A stretch of DNA of 64,000 nucleotides from CAZPQM01 sp964588995 (GTDB lineage Bacteria; Pseudomonadota; Alphaproteobacteria; Rickettsiales; UBA8987), in NCBI GenBank assembly GCA_964588995.1, contig CAZPQM010000007.1, positions 1-64,000 of the forward strand, in the 5' to 3' direction. Made by a program: the position numbers and the translations under genes. Positions 40,303 to 49,477 of the stretch are shown here, piece by piece (within the stretch, counting starts at the first letter, position 1; the number at the start of each line of letters is the position of its first letter). The notes beneath the pieces are model-generated. The model was not told where the DNA came from. It saw only the letters and a program-made list of their open reading frames with translations, and did no database searches.

Positions 40303-41452
40303 AGTCTGCAGAATAGACAGAGCGGGTCCGTAATTTTCGGTTGCGGTGCACATAGGCGTTGAAGACGAAGCCAAAGGCTATCATCGTACTCAGCATGGAA
40401 CTCCCCCCATAGGACATGAGCGGCAATGGAACCCCGACGACTGGTAAAATACCCATCACCATGCCGATATTGATAAAGACATGCAGGAACAGAATGCTTG
40501 CCATCCCCATCGCGATCAACCGTGCAAACGTACTATCGCAACGAAGAGCGATGAATAGGCAGTAATAAATTATGAACGCATATAATGCGATAATGCCCAC
40601 CCCGCCCATGAGGCCGAATTCCTCAGCGAGAATCGAAAAGATAAAATCAGTCTGGCGTTCCGGTACAAAAGCAAGCTGGCTTTGCGATCCTTCAACAAAT
40701 CCTTTCCCGGTAAGGCCCCCGGAACCAATCGCGATTTTCGACTGTATAATATTATAACCCGCGCCGAGCGGATCGCTTTCCGGGTTCAGGAACGTATAGA
40801 CACGCTGCTTTTGATAATCGTGCAGGACATGATTCCACGCAACCGGTATGGCAGCGCCCAGCAATATCGCACCCAGAACAAAAAGCTTCCAATTCACCCC
40901 GGCAAGAAACAATAAAATCGTACCGAGCATCAGAATAATCCCCGCCGTACCCAGATTAGGCTGCTTGAGAATTAACAGTGCCGCCACCCCGATAAACGCA
41001 GCGGGAACGGCAATGCTCCACCAGGGGCGTGTATGGCTAATATGGAGCACATGGTAATAGCGGGCAACCGCCACTACAAGCGCCACTTTCATAAATTCCG
41101 ATGGCTGAAACTGGAACCCGGCGATATTCAGCCAACGCTGCGCACCAAGGCCACCTTCAACCCCGAGCACTTCGACAGCCACCAGCAATAAGACCGCACC
41201 TGCGTACATGAGGTAAGCACATTTGAACCATATTCGGATATCGATCATGGCAATGGCAATCATCATAGGAACCCCTACACCAAAACGGATGAGGTGCCGA
41301 GAAGCCCACGGATCCACATTACCCTTTGCCGCCGAATATAAAATGGCAGCGCCTATCGCTACTACAAAACAGATCAGAAAAAACAGAGGCCATGGAATTT
41401 TCGCCATCCGGTAGACCAGAATCATATCGCGCTGACGTGGATTCGTATACAT
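40298..41452 (-). CDS. rodA: Rod-shape peptidoglycan glycosyltransferase RodA
   Basis: RodA is the SEDS-family polymerase of lateral wall synthesis, working with PBP2. The 384-residue protein has about ten membrane segments, and carries GLGAQRWLNIAGFQFQPSE, the SEDS signature FVEGSQSQLAFVPERQTDFIFSILAEE (residues about 235-260) and PVVGVPLPLMSYGGSSML. It lies three bases after mrdA at the end of the shape operon. Confidence 0.95.
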   Translation of the reverse strand: MYTNPRQRDMILVYRMAKIPWPLFFLICFVVAIGAAILYSAAKGNVDPWASRHLIRFGVGVPMMIAIAMIDIRIWFKCAYLMYAGAVLLLVAVEVLGVEGGLGAQRWLNIAGFQFQPSEFMKVALVVAVARYYHVLHISHTRPWWSIAVPAAFIGVAALLILKQPNLGTAGIILMLGTILLFLAGVNWKLFVLGAILLGAAIPVAWNHVLHDYQKQRVYTFLNPESDPLGAGYNIIQSKIAIGSGGLTGKGFVEGSQSQLAFVPERQTDFIFSILAEEFGLMGGVGIIALYAFIIYYCLFIALRCDSTFARLIAMGMASILFLHVFINIGMVMGILPVVGVPLPLMSYGGSSMLSTMIAFGFVFNAYVHRNRKLRTRSVYSADS

Positions 41453-41455
41453 CGG

Positions 41456-43342
41456 CTAATCCCCGGATTTCAGTTGCTGCGCTTTATAGAGCAGATTCCG
41501 CGCAATCGGCGCTGCCATGGTCGAACCATAGCCACCGTGCTCCACGATGACCGAAACCGCGTATTTCGGCTTAACAACCGGCGCGTAGCCAATAAAAAGC
41601 GAATGAAAGCGCATGGCCGCATTCGCAGGAAGGTCCTTGAACCGGCGGTTCACGACCTGCGCCGTACCGGTTTTACCCCCAAACGCCATAGAAGGCCGTT
41701 TGATCCGATGCCTATAAGCAGAGCCAATACGGTCATTTACAACCAGATTCATACCATACATCACTGTGGCAAGATGCTCCCGGCTTATTTCATTAATCAT
41801 AGGAAAAGCACCCGTATCCTTCGGAAGCAGAATTTTTTCGCCCGTATCAAGCTGGACCAGTTCGTAATCGTCCGGATTATTTGACCGTACGAGCCGCGGC
41901 GATACATTGCGTCCGCCACTTGCCATCCGCGCCATGCAGACAGCGAGCTGAAGCGGTGTCGAGGTTGTATAGCCCTGCCCGATCGCCATATTAAGGGTTT
42001 CTCCGCGATACCAGGGCTGGTTAAGGGCTTCGCGCTTCCACTCTGGTGAAGGTAAAATGCCCGGCTTTTCATTAGGAAGCTCAATGCCGGTCAACTCCCC
42101 GAAGCCGAATTTCTTCGCATATTTTGCAATAAGATCTACCCCGACACGTTTCGCCATTTCGTAAAAATACACATTACATGATTCGGCAATCGCCTCAACT
42201 ACGTTCATATGCCCATGCCCGCCGCGCTTCCAGCAATGAAAACGGCGCGAGCCAAAATCCAGATAGCCCGGGCAGAATACGCTGGTTTCAGTATTGATAA
42301 TCCCCGCTTCAAGCGCCGCTAGCGCCACGATCGGTTTGAACGTGGATCCGGGCGGATATTGCGAGCTAATGGCTTTGTTAATTAACGGCTTGTCTTTATT
42401 ATTGTTTAAAAACGTCCAATAGTCCGAATCGATACCGCGCGTAAACCTGTTAGGATCATAGGTCGGCACCGAGGTCATTGCGAGGATGTCCCCGTTCGTG
42501 ACATCAAGCACTACGCCCGATCCGCCCTCTTTCTCAAGCCCACCCTTACCGGCGAGCTGTTCAATCATATAACGCTGAAGCTCGATGTCGAGCGTAAGGG
42601 TGATATCATCGCCTGCCGTGCCGGGATCAATATTCAGATCGCGAATAAAACGCCCTCTGGCATCGACTTCCGCCTGCCGCACCCCGGCTTTACCGCGCAG
42701 ACGATCCTCTAACATAAGCTCAAGCCCACTTTTCCCCACTTTAAATTCCGGATCACCCGCCAGATTGCTGAGGCCGGGGTTGTTTTCGAGGTCCTTTTTG
42801 CTGGGTGCACCGATATAGCCGACAACATGCGACGTGATTGCCCCGTAGGGGTATGTCCGCATTTCCGGCCGCTTAAGTTCTATGCCGGGCAATTGCGGGC
42901 GCTGCACTTCCAAGGCGGCGACTTCTTCCCAATTTAGGTAATCATCAATCAATATTTTTTCTTTGGATGAGGCATTCTGTATTTTTTCCAAAATGTTTTT
43001 CACGGCCTCATCGTCGAGATGCAAAATCTGCTGCAATGTTTCTACTATATTAATGATAGGCTGGGTTAGATCATGTCCCGGCGGGTCATAAAAAGCCTGA
43101 TAGCGCAAAAAGCCTTCGGCGAGCATATGGCCGCTGCGGTCGAGCAACCGTCCACGTGAGGGCAATACCGGAAATAACCGCATCCGGTTACCTTCCGCAA
43201 GTGTTTGGAAATTCTCGGCCTGCATCATCTGCAGGTAATAAAGCCGGGCCGCCAGACCGCCAAACATCAGCCCCTGTATGCCTCCATATAAGAAGGCCCG
43301 GCGCGAAAATTGTTTATCCAGCTGTAATTTATTACGTATCAT
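41456..43342 (-). CDS. mrdA: Penicillin-binding protein 2
   Basis: PBP2 is the class B transpeptidase of the elongasome. The 628-residue protein has an N-terminal membrane anchor (about residues 15-37), a dimerisation domain, and the transpeptidase motifs STFK in YPPGSTFKPIVAL, SCN in IAESCNVYFYEMA and KTGTAQ in FGGKTGTAQV. The start at 43342 overlaps the mreD stop (ATGA), which decides it over an ATG seven codons upstream. Confidence 0.95.
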   Translation of the reverse strand: MIRNKLQLDKQFSRRAFLYGGIQGLMFGGLAARLYYLQMMQAENFQTLAEGNRMRLFPVLPSRGRLLDRSGHMLAEGFLRYQAFYDPPGHDLTQPIINIVETLQQILHLDDEAVKNILEKIQNASSKEKILIDDYLNWEEVAALEVQRPQLPGIELKRPEMRTYPYGAITSHVVGYIGAPSKKDLENNPGLSNLAGDPEFKVGKSGLELMLEDRLRGKAGVRQAEVDARGRFIRDLNIDPGTAGDDITLTLDIELQRYMIEQLAGKGGLEKEGGSGVVLDVTNGDILAMTSVPTYDPNRFTRGIDSDYWTFLNNNKDKPLINKAISSQYPPGSTFKPIVALAALEAGIINTETSVFCPGYLDFGSRRFHCWKRGGHGHMNVVEAIAESCNVYFYEMAKRVGVDLIAKYAKKFGFGELTGIELPNEKPGILPSPEWKREALNQPWYRGETLNMAIGQGYTTSTPLQLAVCMARMASGGRNVSPRLVRSNNPDDYELVQLDTGEKILLPKDTGAFPMINEISREHLATVMYGMNLVVNDRIGSAYRHRIKRPSMAFGGKTGTAQVVNRRFKDLPANAAMRFHSLFIGYAPVVKPKYAVSVIVEHGGYGSTMAAPIARNLLYKAQQLKSGD

Positions 43343-43869
43343 CGGGCGATTCTGTATTCGCACAGTTTAAACAGCAGATTCATCAACTTATGAAATAGCG
43401 GGTAGATGGTGGCCGTTAGCATAAATTGAATCAATACATCCGATATCTGGTATAGCTGCTTATAATATAATGAATTTACCGCCCACTGGATCAAAGCAGC
43501 GACAATCAGAATCAGGCAGCTGATGCCCCACATGGTAATAAAGGGCTGCTTCATCACCGTATCACGCTGGCTTTTGGTAATCCAGGATAGAATCAGAAAT
43601 TGCAGCGAACTTGCACCGAACGGCAGACCGAAAATAATATCAAACAGCAGCCCTAGAAGAAAGATCAGCCAATAGGGCATCAGGCTGGGATAAAACAGGC
43701 TCCAGTAATAGATCGCAAGCAGTACCAGATGTGGCATATAATAACCGGTATAGCTCACCTGAAAATTCAGCGACATCAAGATCGTCAGGCCGAGAATCGA
43801 GATACAGGGCACAGTTTTCTGCAACCGGTATAGCATGGCATGGTGAAACGGAATACGGAGCGAGGACAT
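43339..43869 (-). CDS. mreD: Rod shape-determining protein MreD
   Basis: MreD is a small inner-membrane component of the MreBCD complex. The 176-residue protein is hydrophobic with about five membrane segments, and carries LIFLLGLLFDIIFGLPFG, the pattern seen around the loop between TM3 and TM4 in the family (residues about 67-84). Sequence conservation is low in general; position between mreC and mrdA settles the call. Confidence 0.9.
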   Translation of the reverse strand: MSSLRIPFHHAMLYRLQKTVPCISILGLTILMSLNFQVSYTGYYMPHLVLLAIYYWSLFYPSLMPYWLIFLLGLLFDIIFGLPFGASSLQFLILSWITKSQRDTVMKQPFITMWGISCLILIVAALIQWAVNSLYYKQLYQISDVLIQFMLTATIYPLFHKLMNLLFKLCEYRIAR

Positions 43870-43871
43870 CG

Positions 43872-44705
43872 TTACTCCAGCATCAGAATGTTAACATAAT
43901 CGAGCCGCCCCAGATTAACAAACGGCTTGATATAAATCGCACCTTTGGCGAAACGATGCACCTCTCCCACAAGAACACCGGCTGGGAAGTATTTCCCATC
44001 ACCCGTCGTAAGCACACGTTCGCCAACACGAATCGTGTTATCCGGACTGTAATAACTGAGCTGGGGCAAAGGCGAGTTGTTACCGGTCAGGATAGCCCGT
44101 TCGCGCGATTTTTCCGTTATAACCGGAACGCGAGAATTCAAATCCGTAATCAACATGACGCGCGCACTTTTATCGCCCGCTTCTTGCACGCGCCCCACCA
44201 GTCCCGCAGCACTGGTAACGATCTGCCCGGTATTAACCTTCGCCCCCCTACCCAGACTCAGAATAATCGATCGGGTAAAGGCGCTGCTGGTATCACCGAC
44301 AACGCGTGCTGTCAGATGGTGGGATGTTTGTTCCGGCGCCATTTTGAGCAGGTCCCTAAGCCGGTGATTTTCCGCCTCCAATGCGACCACCACCTCCTGC
44401 AGCCGTTCATACTTATGCAGCTGGGTCCGTAATTTTGTATTCTCTTCCAACGCATTGAAAAAATTGCTGATATGGTTACGCGTATTCTGATAGGTTTCAA
44501 CCGGATGGGCGAGGACGGAAAATACCGGTACGACCGTATCGGTCACCTGTTGTTTTACACCGGACACCAGTCCTTCATTAAAACGCCCCGCAATAATCAG
44601 CGCAATCGAACCGATAATCAGAAAAACGATGACCAGTCGCGAGAAAAGCGCCCATAGCGGCAGAAAGGTTTCCTTAAAATTGGACTTCCTCCGCTTCCGA
44701 CCCAT
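43872..44705 (-). CDS. mreC: Rod shape-determining protein MreC
   Basis: MreC is a bitopic membrane protein that activates PBP2-RodA. The 277-residue product has a basic N-terminus (MGRKRRKSNFKET), one membrane segment (residues about 17-42), a coiled coil (NALEENTKLRTQLHKYERLQ to about 125) and the periplasmic beta-barrel region with VTSAAGLVGRVQEAGDKSARVMLITD (about 163-190). Two bases separate it from both neighbours' frames, a tight operon. Confidence 0.94.
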   Translation of the reverse strand: MGRKRRKSNFKETFLPLWALFSRLVIVFLIIGSIALIIAGRFNEGLVSGVKQQVTDTVVPVFSVLAHPVETYQNTRNHISNFFNALEENTKLRTQLHKYERLQEVVVALEAENHRLRDLLKMAPEQTSHHLTARVVGDTSSAFTRSIILSLGRGAKVNTGQIVTSAAGLVGRVQEAGDKSARVMLITDLNSRVPVITEKSRERAILTGNNSPLPQLSYYSPDNTIRVGERVLTTGDGKYFPAGVLVGEVHRFAKGAIYIKPFVNLGRLDYVNILMLE

Positions 44706-44707
44706 AT

Positions 44708-45748
44708 TTAATCCTGCTTAAACAGCACGTGCCGGAATTTCGACGGCTCCTCCAGGGTTCGCCCGGTACCAAGCGCGACACAGTTGAGCGCCTCATCGGC
44801 AATAAAGACCGGCAGCCCGGTCGCCTTACTGAGCACCTTATCAAAGTCGCGCAACAAGGCACCACCGCCAGTCATGACAATCCCTTTATCAACGATATCA
44901 GATGACAGTTCGGGCGGCGTTTTCTCAAGCGCTTCCTTCACCGCCTGCACGATCTGTGCTACAGGCTCTTGCAGGCTCTCGGCAATCTGACGGCGGTTAA
45001 GAATGATTTCTTTCGGAACGCCATTGATAATGTCACGGCCTTTAATATGCATTTCATCGCCATCCCCTTCGTCCGGTGGGCATGCAGCACCGATGGATTT
45101 CTTAATATCCTCCGCCGTGGTTTCCCCGATCAGTAGATTATGATAACGGCGAATGAAGGAGATAATGGCCATATCCATAGTATCACCACCGACTCGCGTG
45201 GAGTCCGCTTTCACAATACCACCGAGTGAAAGCACGGCAACTTCCGTCGTACCCCCACCGATATCGACAATCATGGAACCGGTTGGCTCCGTTACCGGAA
45301 GTCCGGCGCCAATCGCAGCCGCCATAGGTTCTTCAATCAGGAATACTTCGCGCGCACCGGCACTTTCCGCCGCATCCTGAATGGCTCGACGCTCGACCGG
45401 AGTGGATCCGGATGGCACACAAACAACAATATATGGCGAAGTCAGACTTTTACGATTATGCACGGCACGGATAAAATGCTTAATCATTTCTTCCGCACCC
45501 TTGAAATCGGCAATCACCCCATCCTTCAGCGGGCGCACGGCTTCAATATCTTTTGGCGTTCTTCCGAGCATCAGCTTCGCCTGATGGCCGAATGCATAAG
45601 GCTCTTTCTGACCATCCTTGGTCGCTAGCGCAACCACTGACGGTTCATTCAGTACTATCCCTTTTTCCTTAACATAGACCAGCGTATTGGCGGTACCGAG
45701 ATCGATCGCCATATCCGATGAGAATAATCCAAAAATTTTTGCAAACAT
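44708..45748 (-). CDS. mreB: Rod shape-determining protein MreB
   Basis: MreB is the actin homologue that guides lateral wall synthesis. The 346-residue protein shows the phosphate-1 loop SSDMAIDLGTANTLVYVK, phosphate-2 SMIVDIGGGTTEVAVLSLGG and the adenosine motif IVMTGGGALLRDF. Normal length. A rod or curved cell shape is expected. The upstream 39 bases hold a three-armed GC hairpin set before leuA. Confidence 0.97.
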   Translation of the reverse strand: MFAKIFGLFSSDMAIDLGTANTLVYVKEKGIVLNEPSVVALATKDGQKEPYAFGHQAKLMLGRTPKDIEAVRPLKDGVIADFKGAEEMIKHFIRAVHNRKSLTSPYIVVCVPSGSTPVERRAIQDAAESAGAREVFLIEEPMAAAIGAGLPVTEPTGSMIVDIGGGTTEVAVLSLGGIVKADSTRVGGDTMDMAIISFIRRYHNLLIGETTAEDIKKSIGAACPPDEGDGDEMHIKGRDIINGVPKEIILNRRQIAESLQEPVAQIVQAVKEALEKTPPELSSDIVDKGIVMTGGGALLRDFDKVLSKATGLPVFIADEALNCVALGTGRTLEEPSKFRHVLFKQD

Positions 45749-45754
45749 AGAACC

Positions 45755-45787
45755 GCCCCGTGATGTGTTTTGCGGGGCTTAACCCCG
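45755..45787 (-). repeat. Three GC arms between leuA and mreB
   Basis: GCCCCG (45755-45760), CGGGGC (45773-45778) and CCCCG (45783-45787). The middle arm can pair with either outer arm: on the minus strand the leuA-proximal hairpin (5 bp, loop TTAAG) forms first, and the second (6 bp, 12-base loop) lies in the mreB leader. The two structures exclude each other. No T run follows. Confidence 0.4.
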
Positions 45788-47347
45788 TTACCCTGCCTTT
45801 TCCTCCAAGGTCGTAATGTCAGCTATAATCTTTTCAGCATGGATTTGCAATTTATTCAACGCATTTATATAGGCCTTGGCCGAAGCGAGCAACGTGTCTG
45901 TGTCCGCACCGTTACCATTAATAAGCTGCCCTTCTTCCGTTTCCAACTGCACCAGCACCTCGGCCTGCGCATCGATGCCCTGCGTTACGGCGCTTACCTG
46001 ATACAGGTTGAGGTGCATTTTGTGCGGCACAATGGCGCGGATACATTTGAACGTGGCATCCACCGGGCCATCACCTTTGCTTTCCGCTTTATGCTCCTTA
46101 CCGTTGACTTTGAGCACCATAGCCGCTTTTTGTCCGGCCGTTCCACAATGGACATCCAGCGAGACCAACTCGATATAATTTGCGATGGCATCACTTTGCT
46201 CGTCAACTAGGGAAAGAATATCTTCGTCATAGACCGTTTTCTTCTTATCGGCGAGATCCTTGAACCGGTTGAACGCATCCTCAAACGCGTTATCTCCCAA
46301 TACAATTCCCAATTCACGGAGCTTATCCCGAAAGGCGGCGCGGCCCGAGTGTTTACCCAGCACAAGATTATTCCGCTTGAGGCCAATCGATTCCGGTGTC
46401 ATAATTTCGTAAGTTTCCGCATGTTTCAACACGCCGTCCTGATGAATACCTGATTCATGCGCAAAGGCGTTTTTCCCGACAATCGCTTTGTTCGGCTGCA
46501 CCTGAAAGCCGGTGATACTGGAGACGAGTTTCGACACCCGCATGATTTGCGTCGTATCGATATCCACTTCATAGGGCAGAAAATCACTACGCGTTTTAAA
46601 AGCCATGACCACCTCTTCGAGGCTGGTATTACCGGCACGCTCGCCAATACCATTGATGGTACACTCGACCTGACGCGCACCGGCCTGCACCGCCGAGAGT
46701 GAGTTTGCGGTCGCCAACCCGAGGTCATTCTGACAATGCACCGAGATAATCGCTTTATCGATATTCGGCACGCGGTTCTTCAGTTGGCGGATCGTTTCCG
46801 CATATTCCTCCGGAATCGCATAACCAACCGTATCGGGTATATTTACGGTCGTCGCGCCTGCATGAATTGCCGTTTCGACCGCCTGACAGAGGTAATCAAT
46901 ATCGGTGCGGGTGGCGTCCATACCGCTCCATTCCACATCATTACACAGTGAGCGGGCAAGCCCAACACTTTCTCTGATCAATTCCAGTACTTCATCCTGT
47001 GTTTTGCGAATCTGGTATTTCAAGTGAATCGGGCTGGTCGATACAAAAGTATGTATCCGCGCTTTTTGTGCGGGTTTGACCGCTTCCCCGGCCCGTTCGA
47101 TATCAGCTCGGACGGCGCGTGCAAGGCTACACACGCGCGAATATTGCATCGCCCTGGCAATAGCATGGATCGCTTCAAAATCCCCTTGCGAGGAAATCGC
47201 AAACCCCGCTTCGATAATATCTACCCGCATCGCATCCAACACCTCGGCCACGCGCATTTTTTCCGCCGGCGTCATGGTCGCGCCCGGCGATTGCTCTCCA
47301 TCGCGCAGCGTCGTATCAAATATGTATATTTTTTCACTAGTTGTCAT
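45788..47347 (-). CDS. leuA: 2-isopropylmalate synthase
   Basis: LeuA condenses acetyl-CoA with 2-oxoisovalerate, the first committed step of leucine synthesis. The 519-residue form starting MTTSEKIYIFDTTLRDGEQSPG is used; an ATG five codons upstream is less likely. The catalytic TIM barrel has the metal-binding SVHCQNDLGLATAN and IHQDGVLKHAETYE, and the C-terminal regulatory domain (about residues 385-510) for leucine feedback is present. It lies upstream of the mre genes in the same direction. Confidence 0.95.
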   Translation of the reverse strand: MTTSEKIYIFDTTLRDGEQSPGATMTPAEKMRVAEVLDAMRVDIIEAGFAISSQGDFEAIHAIARAMQYSRVCSLARAVRADIERAGEAVKPAQKARIHTFVSTSPIHLKYQIRKTQDEVLELIRESVGLARSLCNDVEWSGMDATRTDIDYLCQAVETAIHAGATTVNIPDTVGYAIPEEYAETIRQLKNRVPNIDKAIISVHCQNDLGLATANSLSAVQAGARQVECTINGIGERAGNTSLEEVVMAFKTRSDFLPYEVDIDTTQIMRVSKLVSSITGFQVQPNKAIVGKNAFAHESGIHQDGVLKHAETYEIMTPESIGLKRNNLVLGKHSGRAAFRDKLRELGIVLGDNAFEDAFNRFKDLADKKKTVYDEDILSLVDEQSDAIANYIELVSLDVHCGTAGQKAAMVLKVNGKEHKAESKGDGPVDATFKCIRAIVPHKMHLNLYQVSAVTQGIDAQAEVLVQLETEEGQLINGNGADTDTLLASAKAYINALNKLQIHAEKIIADITTLEEKAG

Positions 47348-47369
47348 ATTACGCTCGTACAATTAGGAT

Positions 47370-48737
47370 ATGTCGCTCGCGGCTTTGGAGGTTATTCGCT
47401 TGCGTTTTACGCGGCAGTTATCTAGCTTACTTTCTATTATGTCAACCGCTTCGCTAACGCCAAAGTCTCTTTACGTACGGTTTCTGCTTATCATTCTGTT
47501 GCCGATGATACTCGTACAGGTGCTGGCCGTCTATATGTTTTATGAGCGTCACTGGAGCAGTATGACAAGGAATCTTAATAGCGCGCTTGCCGGAGAAGTT
47601 GCCCTGCTGGTCCATCGTTACCGCACCGCACCGGGAGCAGAACGCCGCGAGATTATCTCCAATGCCGAGCGGTTTACTCAGGTGCGCATAGAACAGACAA
47701 CCAATGCGTCGCCGTCGCCGGAACATGCACCGGCCTATGATGATCTGCAGGAGGTGCTCGCAGAGTATATTCCGTTTGAAACGTCTATTCGCCAGACCAA
47801 CGACGGTGAAGAAGTCCTGATCTCCATTGCACTACCTACTGAAACGCTGAATATTTATGCGTCGCGTAAACGTCTCGCGAACTCTTCGACTTATATTTAT
47901 ATTATGTGGATCACGATCAGCGCTCTGCTGCTTAGTATAGTTGCGGTACTTTTCCTGAAAAACCAGCTGAAGTCCATTGTTAAACTGACCGAAGCCGCAG
48001 AGGCCTTCGGTAAAGGACAGGAATTGCCGGATTTTAAGCCAACCGGCGCCATAGAGATTCGCCGTGCCGCTCTGGCTTTTATCGAGATGCGCGAGCGCAT
48101 CAAGCGTCTATTGCAGCGCCGTACCGAAATGCTTGCCGGTATATCGCACGATCTACGAACCCCCCTCACTCGCATTCAACTTCAGGCAGAGCTTCTTGAG
48201 CAAAACGAAGATGTGCAGTCAATGCGCGAGGATATCGATGAGATGCTGAAGATGCTGCAGGCTTATCTGGATTACGTACGCGGTGAAAACAGTGAAAAAC
48301 CGCTCGAGGATACCACGGCGGAGATTCACCTGCCTGACTACCTGCAGGCGATCTGCGCCAATTACCGTCAGATGGGCCATCAGGTCAGCTTGACGCACGC
48401 CGATCCTATCACGCTATCGCTCTATCCGAACAGTTTCAAGCGCGCCCTGAACAATATTCTGGATAACGCGGTATTTCACGCCGATGACGTACGAATCAGA
48501 GCGGAGCTAAACGGCGAACATGCACTTCGTATTACGATTGAAGATAATGGTGGGGGCATTCCTGCTGAGAAATGGGACGCAGTGTTTCAACCCTTTACTC
48601 GGCTGGACGATAAACCCGGCGGTGTTGGGCTGGGTCTCGCCGTCTCACGGGATATCATTCATCAGCATGGCGGCGAAATCTGGTTGGATCATGGAGAGCT
48701 GAGCGGCGCCTGCTTTGTGATTGAGTTACCTAGATAA
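47370..48737 (+). CDS. EnvZ-like sensor histidine kinase, no adjacent regulator
   Basis: A membrane sensor kinase. Counting from 47370 the 455 residues contain TM1 (38-58), a periplasmic sensor region (59-173), TM2 (174-196), HAMP (197-248), HisKA with His260 in LAGISHDLRTPLTRIQLQAELL and an ATPase domain with NNILDNAVFHA and GGVGLGLAVS. The short sensor and the HDLRTPLTR box resemble EnvZ. The start is uncertain: ATG at 47439 would leave more room for the divergent leuA promoter. No response regulator lies beside it; the stop is followed by the phasin region on the other strand. Confidence 0.87.
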   Translation: MSLAALEVIRLRFTRQLSSLLSIMSTASLTPKSLYVRFLLIILLPMILVQVLAVYMFYERHWSSMTRNLNSALAGEVALLVHRYRTAPGAERREIISNAERFTQVRIEQTTNASPSPEHAPAYDDLQEVLAEYIPFETSIRQTNDGEEVLISIALPTETLNIYASRKRLANSSTYIYIMWITISALLLSIVAVLFLKNQLKSIVKLTEAAEAFGKGQELPDFKPTGAIEIRRAALAFIEMRERIKRLLQRRTEMLAGISHDLRTPLTRIQLQAELLEQNEDVQSMREDIDEMLKMLQAYLDYVRGENSEKPLEDTTAEIHLPDYLQAICANYRQMGHQVSLTHADPITLSLYPNSFKRALNNILDNAVFHADDVRIRAELNGEHALRITIEDNGGGIPAEKWDAVFQPFTRLDDKPGGVGLGLAVSRDIIHQHGGEIWLDHGELSGACFVIELPR

Positions 48738-48879
48738 CAAAACACTCCGCCTCTTCCATCAAAAACAGCAACTCCTCATCATGCGGGAGCATCTGTTCTG
48801 TCGCCGGTGCCATAAGGGCCATACAGTGGCGTTTTTTAAAGCAGCCTGAGCTGCCTGAAGGTGCAATTACTCTGTACAC
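48730..48879 (-). CDS. Possible small protein or gene remnant (49 codons)
   Basis: On the minus strand a GTG at 48879 (AGGA five to six bases upstream) opens 49 codons ending with TAG at 48732-48730. The product includes SGSSGCFKKRHCMALMAPA and an acidic end, DEELLFLMEEAECFVI, with three cysteines. I do not recognise it. It overlaps the kinase stop by eight bases and lies after the phasin terminator with no visible promoter, so it may be a decayed 3' end or a chance frame. Confidence 0.25.
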   Translation of the reverse strand: MYRVIAPSGSSGCFKKRHCMALMAPATEQMLPHDEELLFLMEEAECFVI

Positions 48880-48892
48880 GCCTGTCCTGAGT

Positions 48893-48927
48893 TAAAAAAA
48901 ACCCGCCCAAAAAGGACGGGTTTTTTC
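48893..48927 (-). terminator. Terminator after the phasin gene, possibly bidirectional
   Basis: ACCCGCCC and GGACGGGT form a stem with one mismatch around AAAAA, flanked by A and T runs on both sides, so it can terminate the phasin transcript on the minus strand and the kinase transcript on the plus strand. Confidence 0.8.
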
Positions 48928-48945
48928 GAAAAAAAGCTTAAAAAG

Positions 48946-49401
48946 TTAAGCTGCTTTTTTCTGCAGATCTTCCGCAGCTTTGGTCGCTTTTTTCAGGTTA
49001 TCAGACACCTGCTTACCCAGCAGCTCGATCACCTTATTATTAGATTTTGCAGCGATTTCGGCAATTTCCTGACTGTCGCTGGCAGCTTTTTCCATCGCGT
49101 TTTTCGCAAATTCAGCCTGCTTGGCAGCGCTTTCCTTCGGGTCTTTCGAAGCTGCAATTTCTTTGAAAAGCTTCAGCGCTTCTTCAGCGTTGGCTTGTGC
49201 GATCTCAACCTGACGCTTTGCAACAGCCTGCGCGCCTTCTGCCATCGCTTTTTGTGCAGCGGTAAAAGTCTCAAAGTTTTTTTGCGATGCGCTAATGATT
49301 TCATTAAAGTCCACTTGCGGGAATTTACCGGTCATGGCTTTGAACGAATCAAATGCTTTAAACGCATCATTGAAGGGATTTTGTTGTTGTGACTGTGCCA
49401 T
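48946..49401 (-). CDS. Phasin family protein
   Basis: Phasins coat polyhydroxyalkanoate granules. The 151-residue protein is Ala/Lys/Glu-rich, almost entirely helical and amphipathic, with ASQKNFETFTAAQKAMAEGA and VAKRQVEIAQANAEEALKLF, matching the alphaproteobacterial phasin pattern. It has a near-consensus promoter and a strong terminator, so it is a single-gene unit expected to be highly expressed. PHA synthase is not in the window; the CoA-transferase at 32716-34535 is metabolically compatible with PHB use. Confidence 0.88.
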   Translation of the reverse strand: MAQSQQQNPFNDAFKAFDSFKAMTGKFPQVDFNEIISASQKNFETFTAAQKAMAEGAQAVAKRQVEIAQANAEEALKLFKEIAASKDPKESAAKQAEFAKNAMEKAASDSQEIAEIAAKSNNKVIELLGKQVSDNLKKATKAAEDLQKKAA

Positions 49402-49442
49402 AATATATATCCTTTTATTAGCATTAGGTGTTTGTGCATTAG

Positions 49443-49471
49443 GTTATAATGCAATGCAACCGGCCTGTCAA
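49443..49471 (-). promoter_or_regulatory. Strong promoter for the phasin gene
   Basis: On the minus strand TTGACA (49471-49466), a 17-base spacer and TATAAC (49448-49443), about 40 bases before the phasin ATG. Only one base departs from the sigma-70 consensus. Confidence 0.75.
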
Positions 49472-49477
49472 GCGCTT

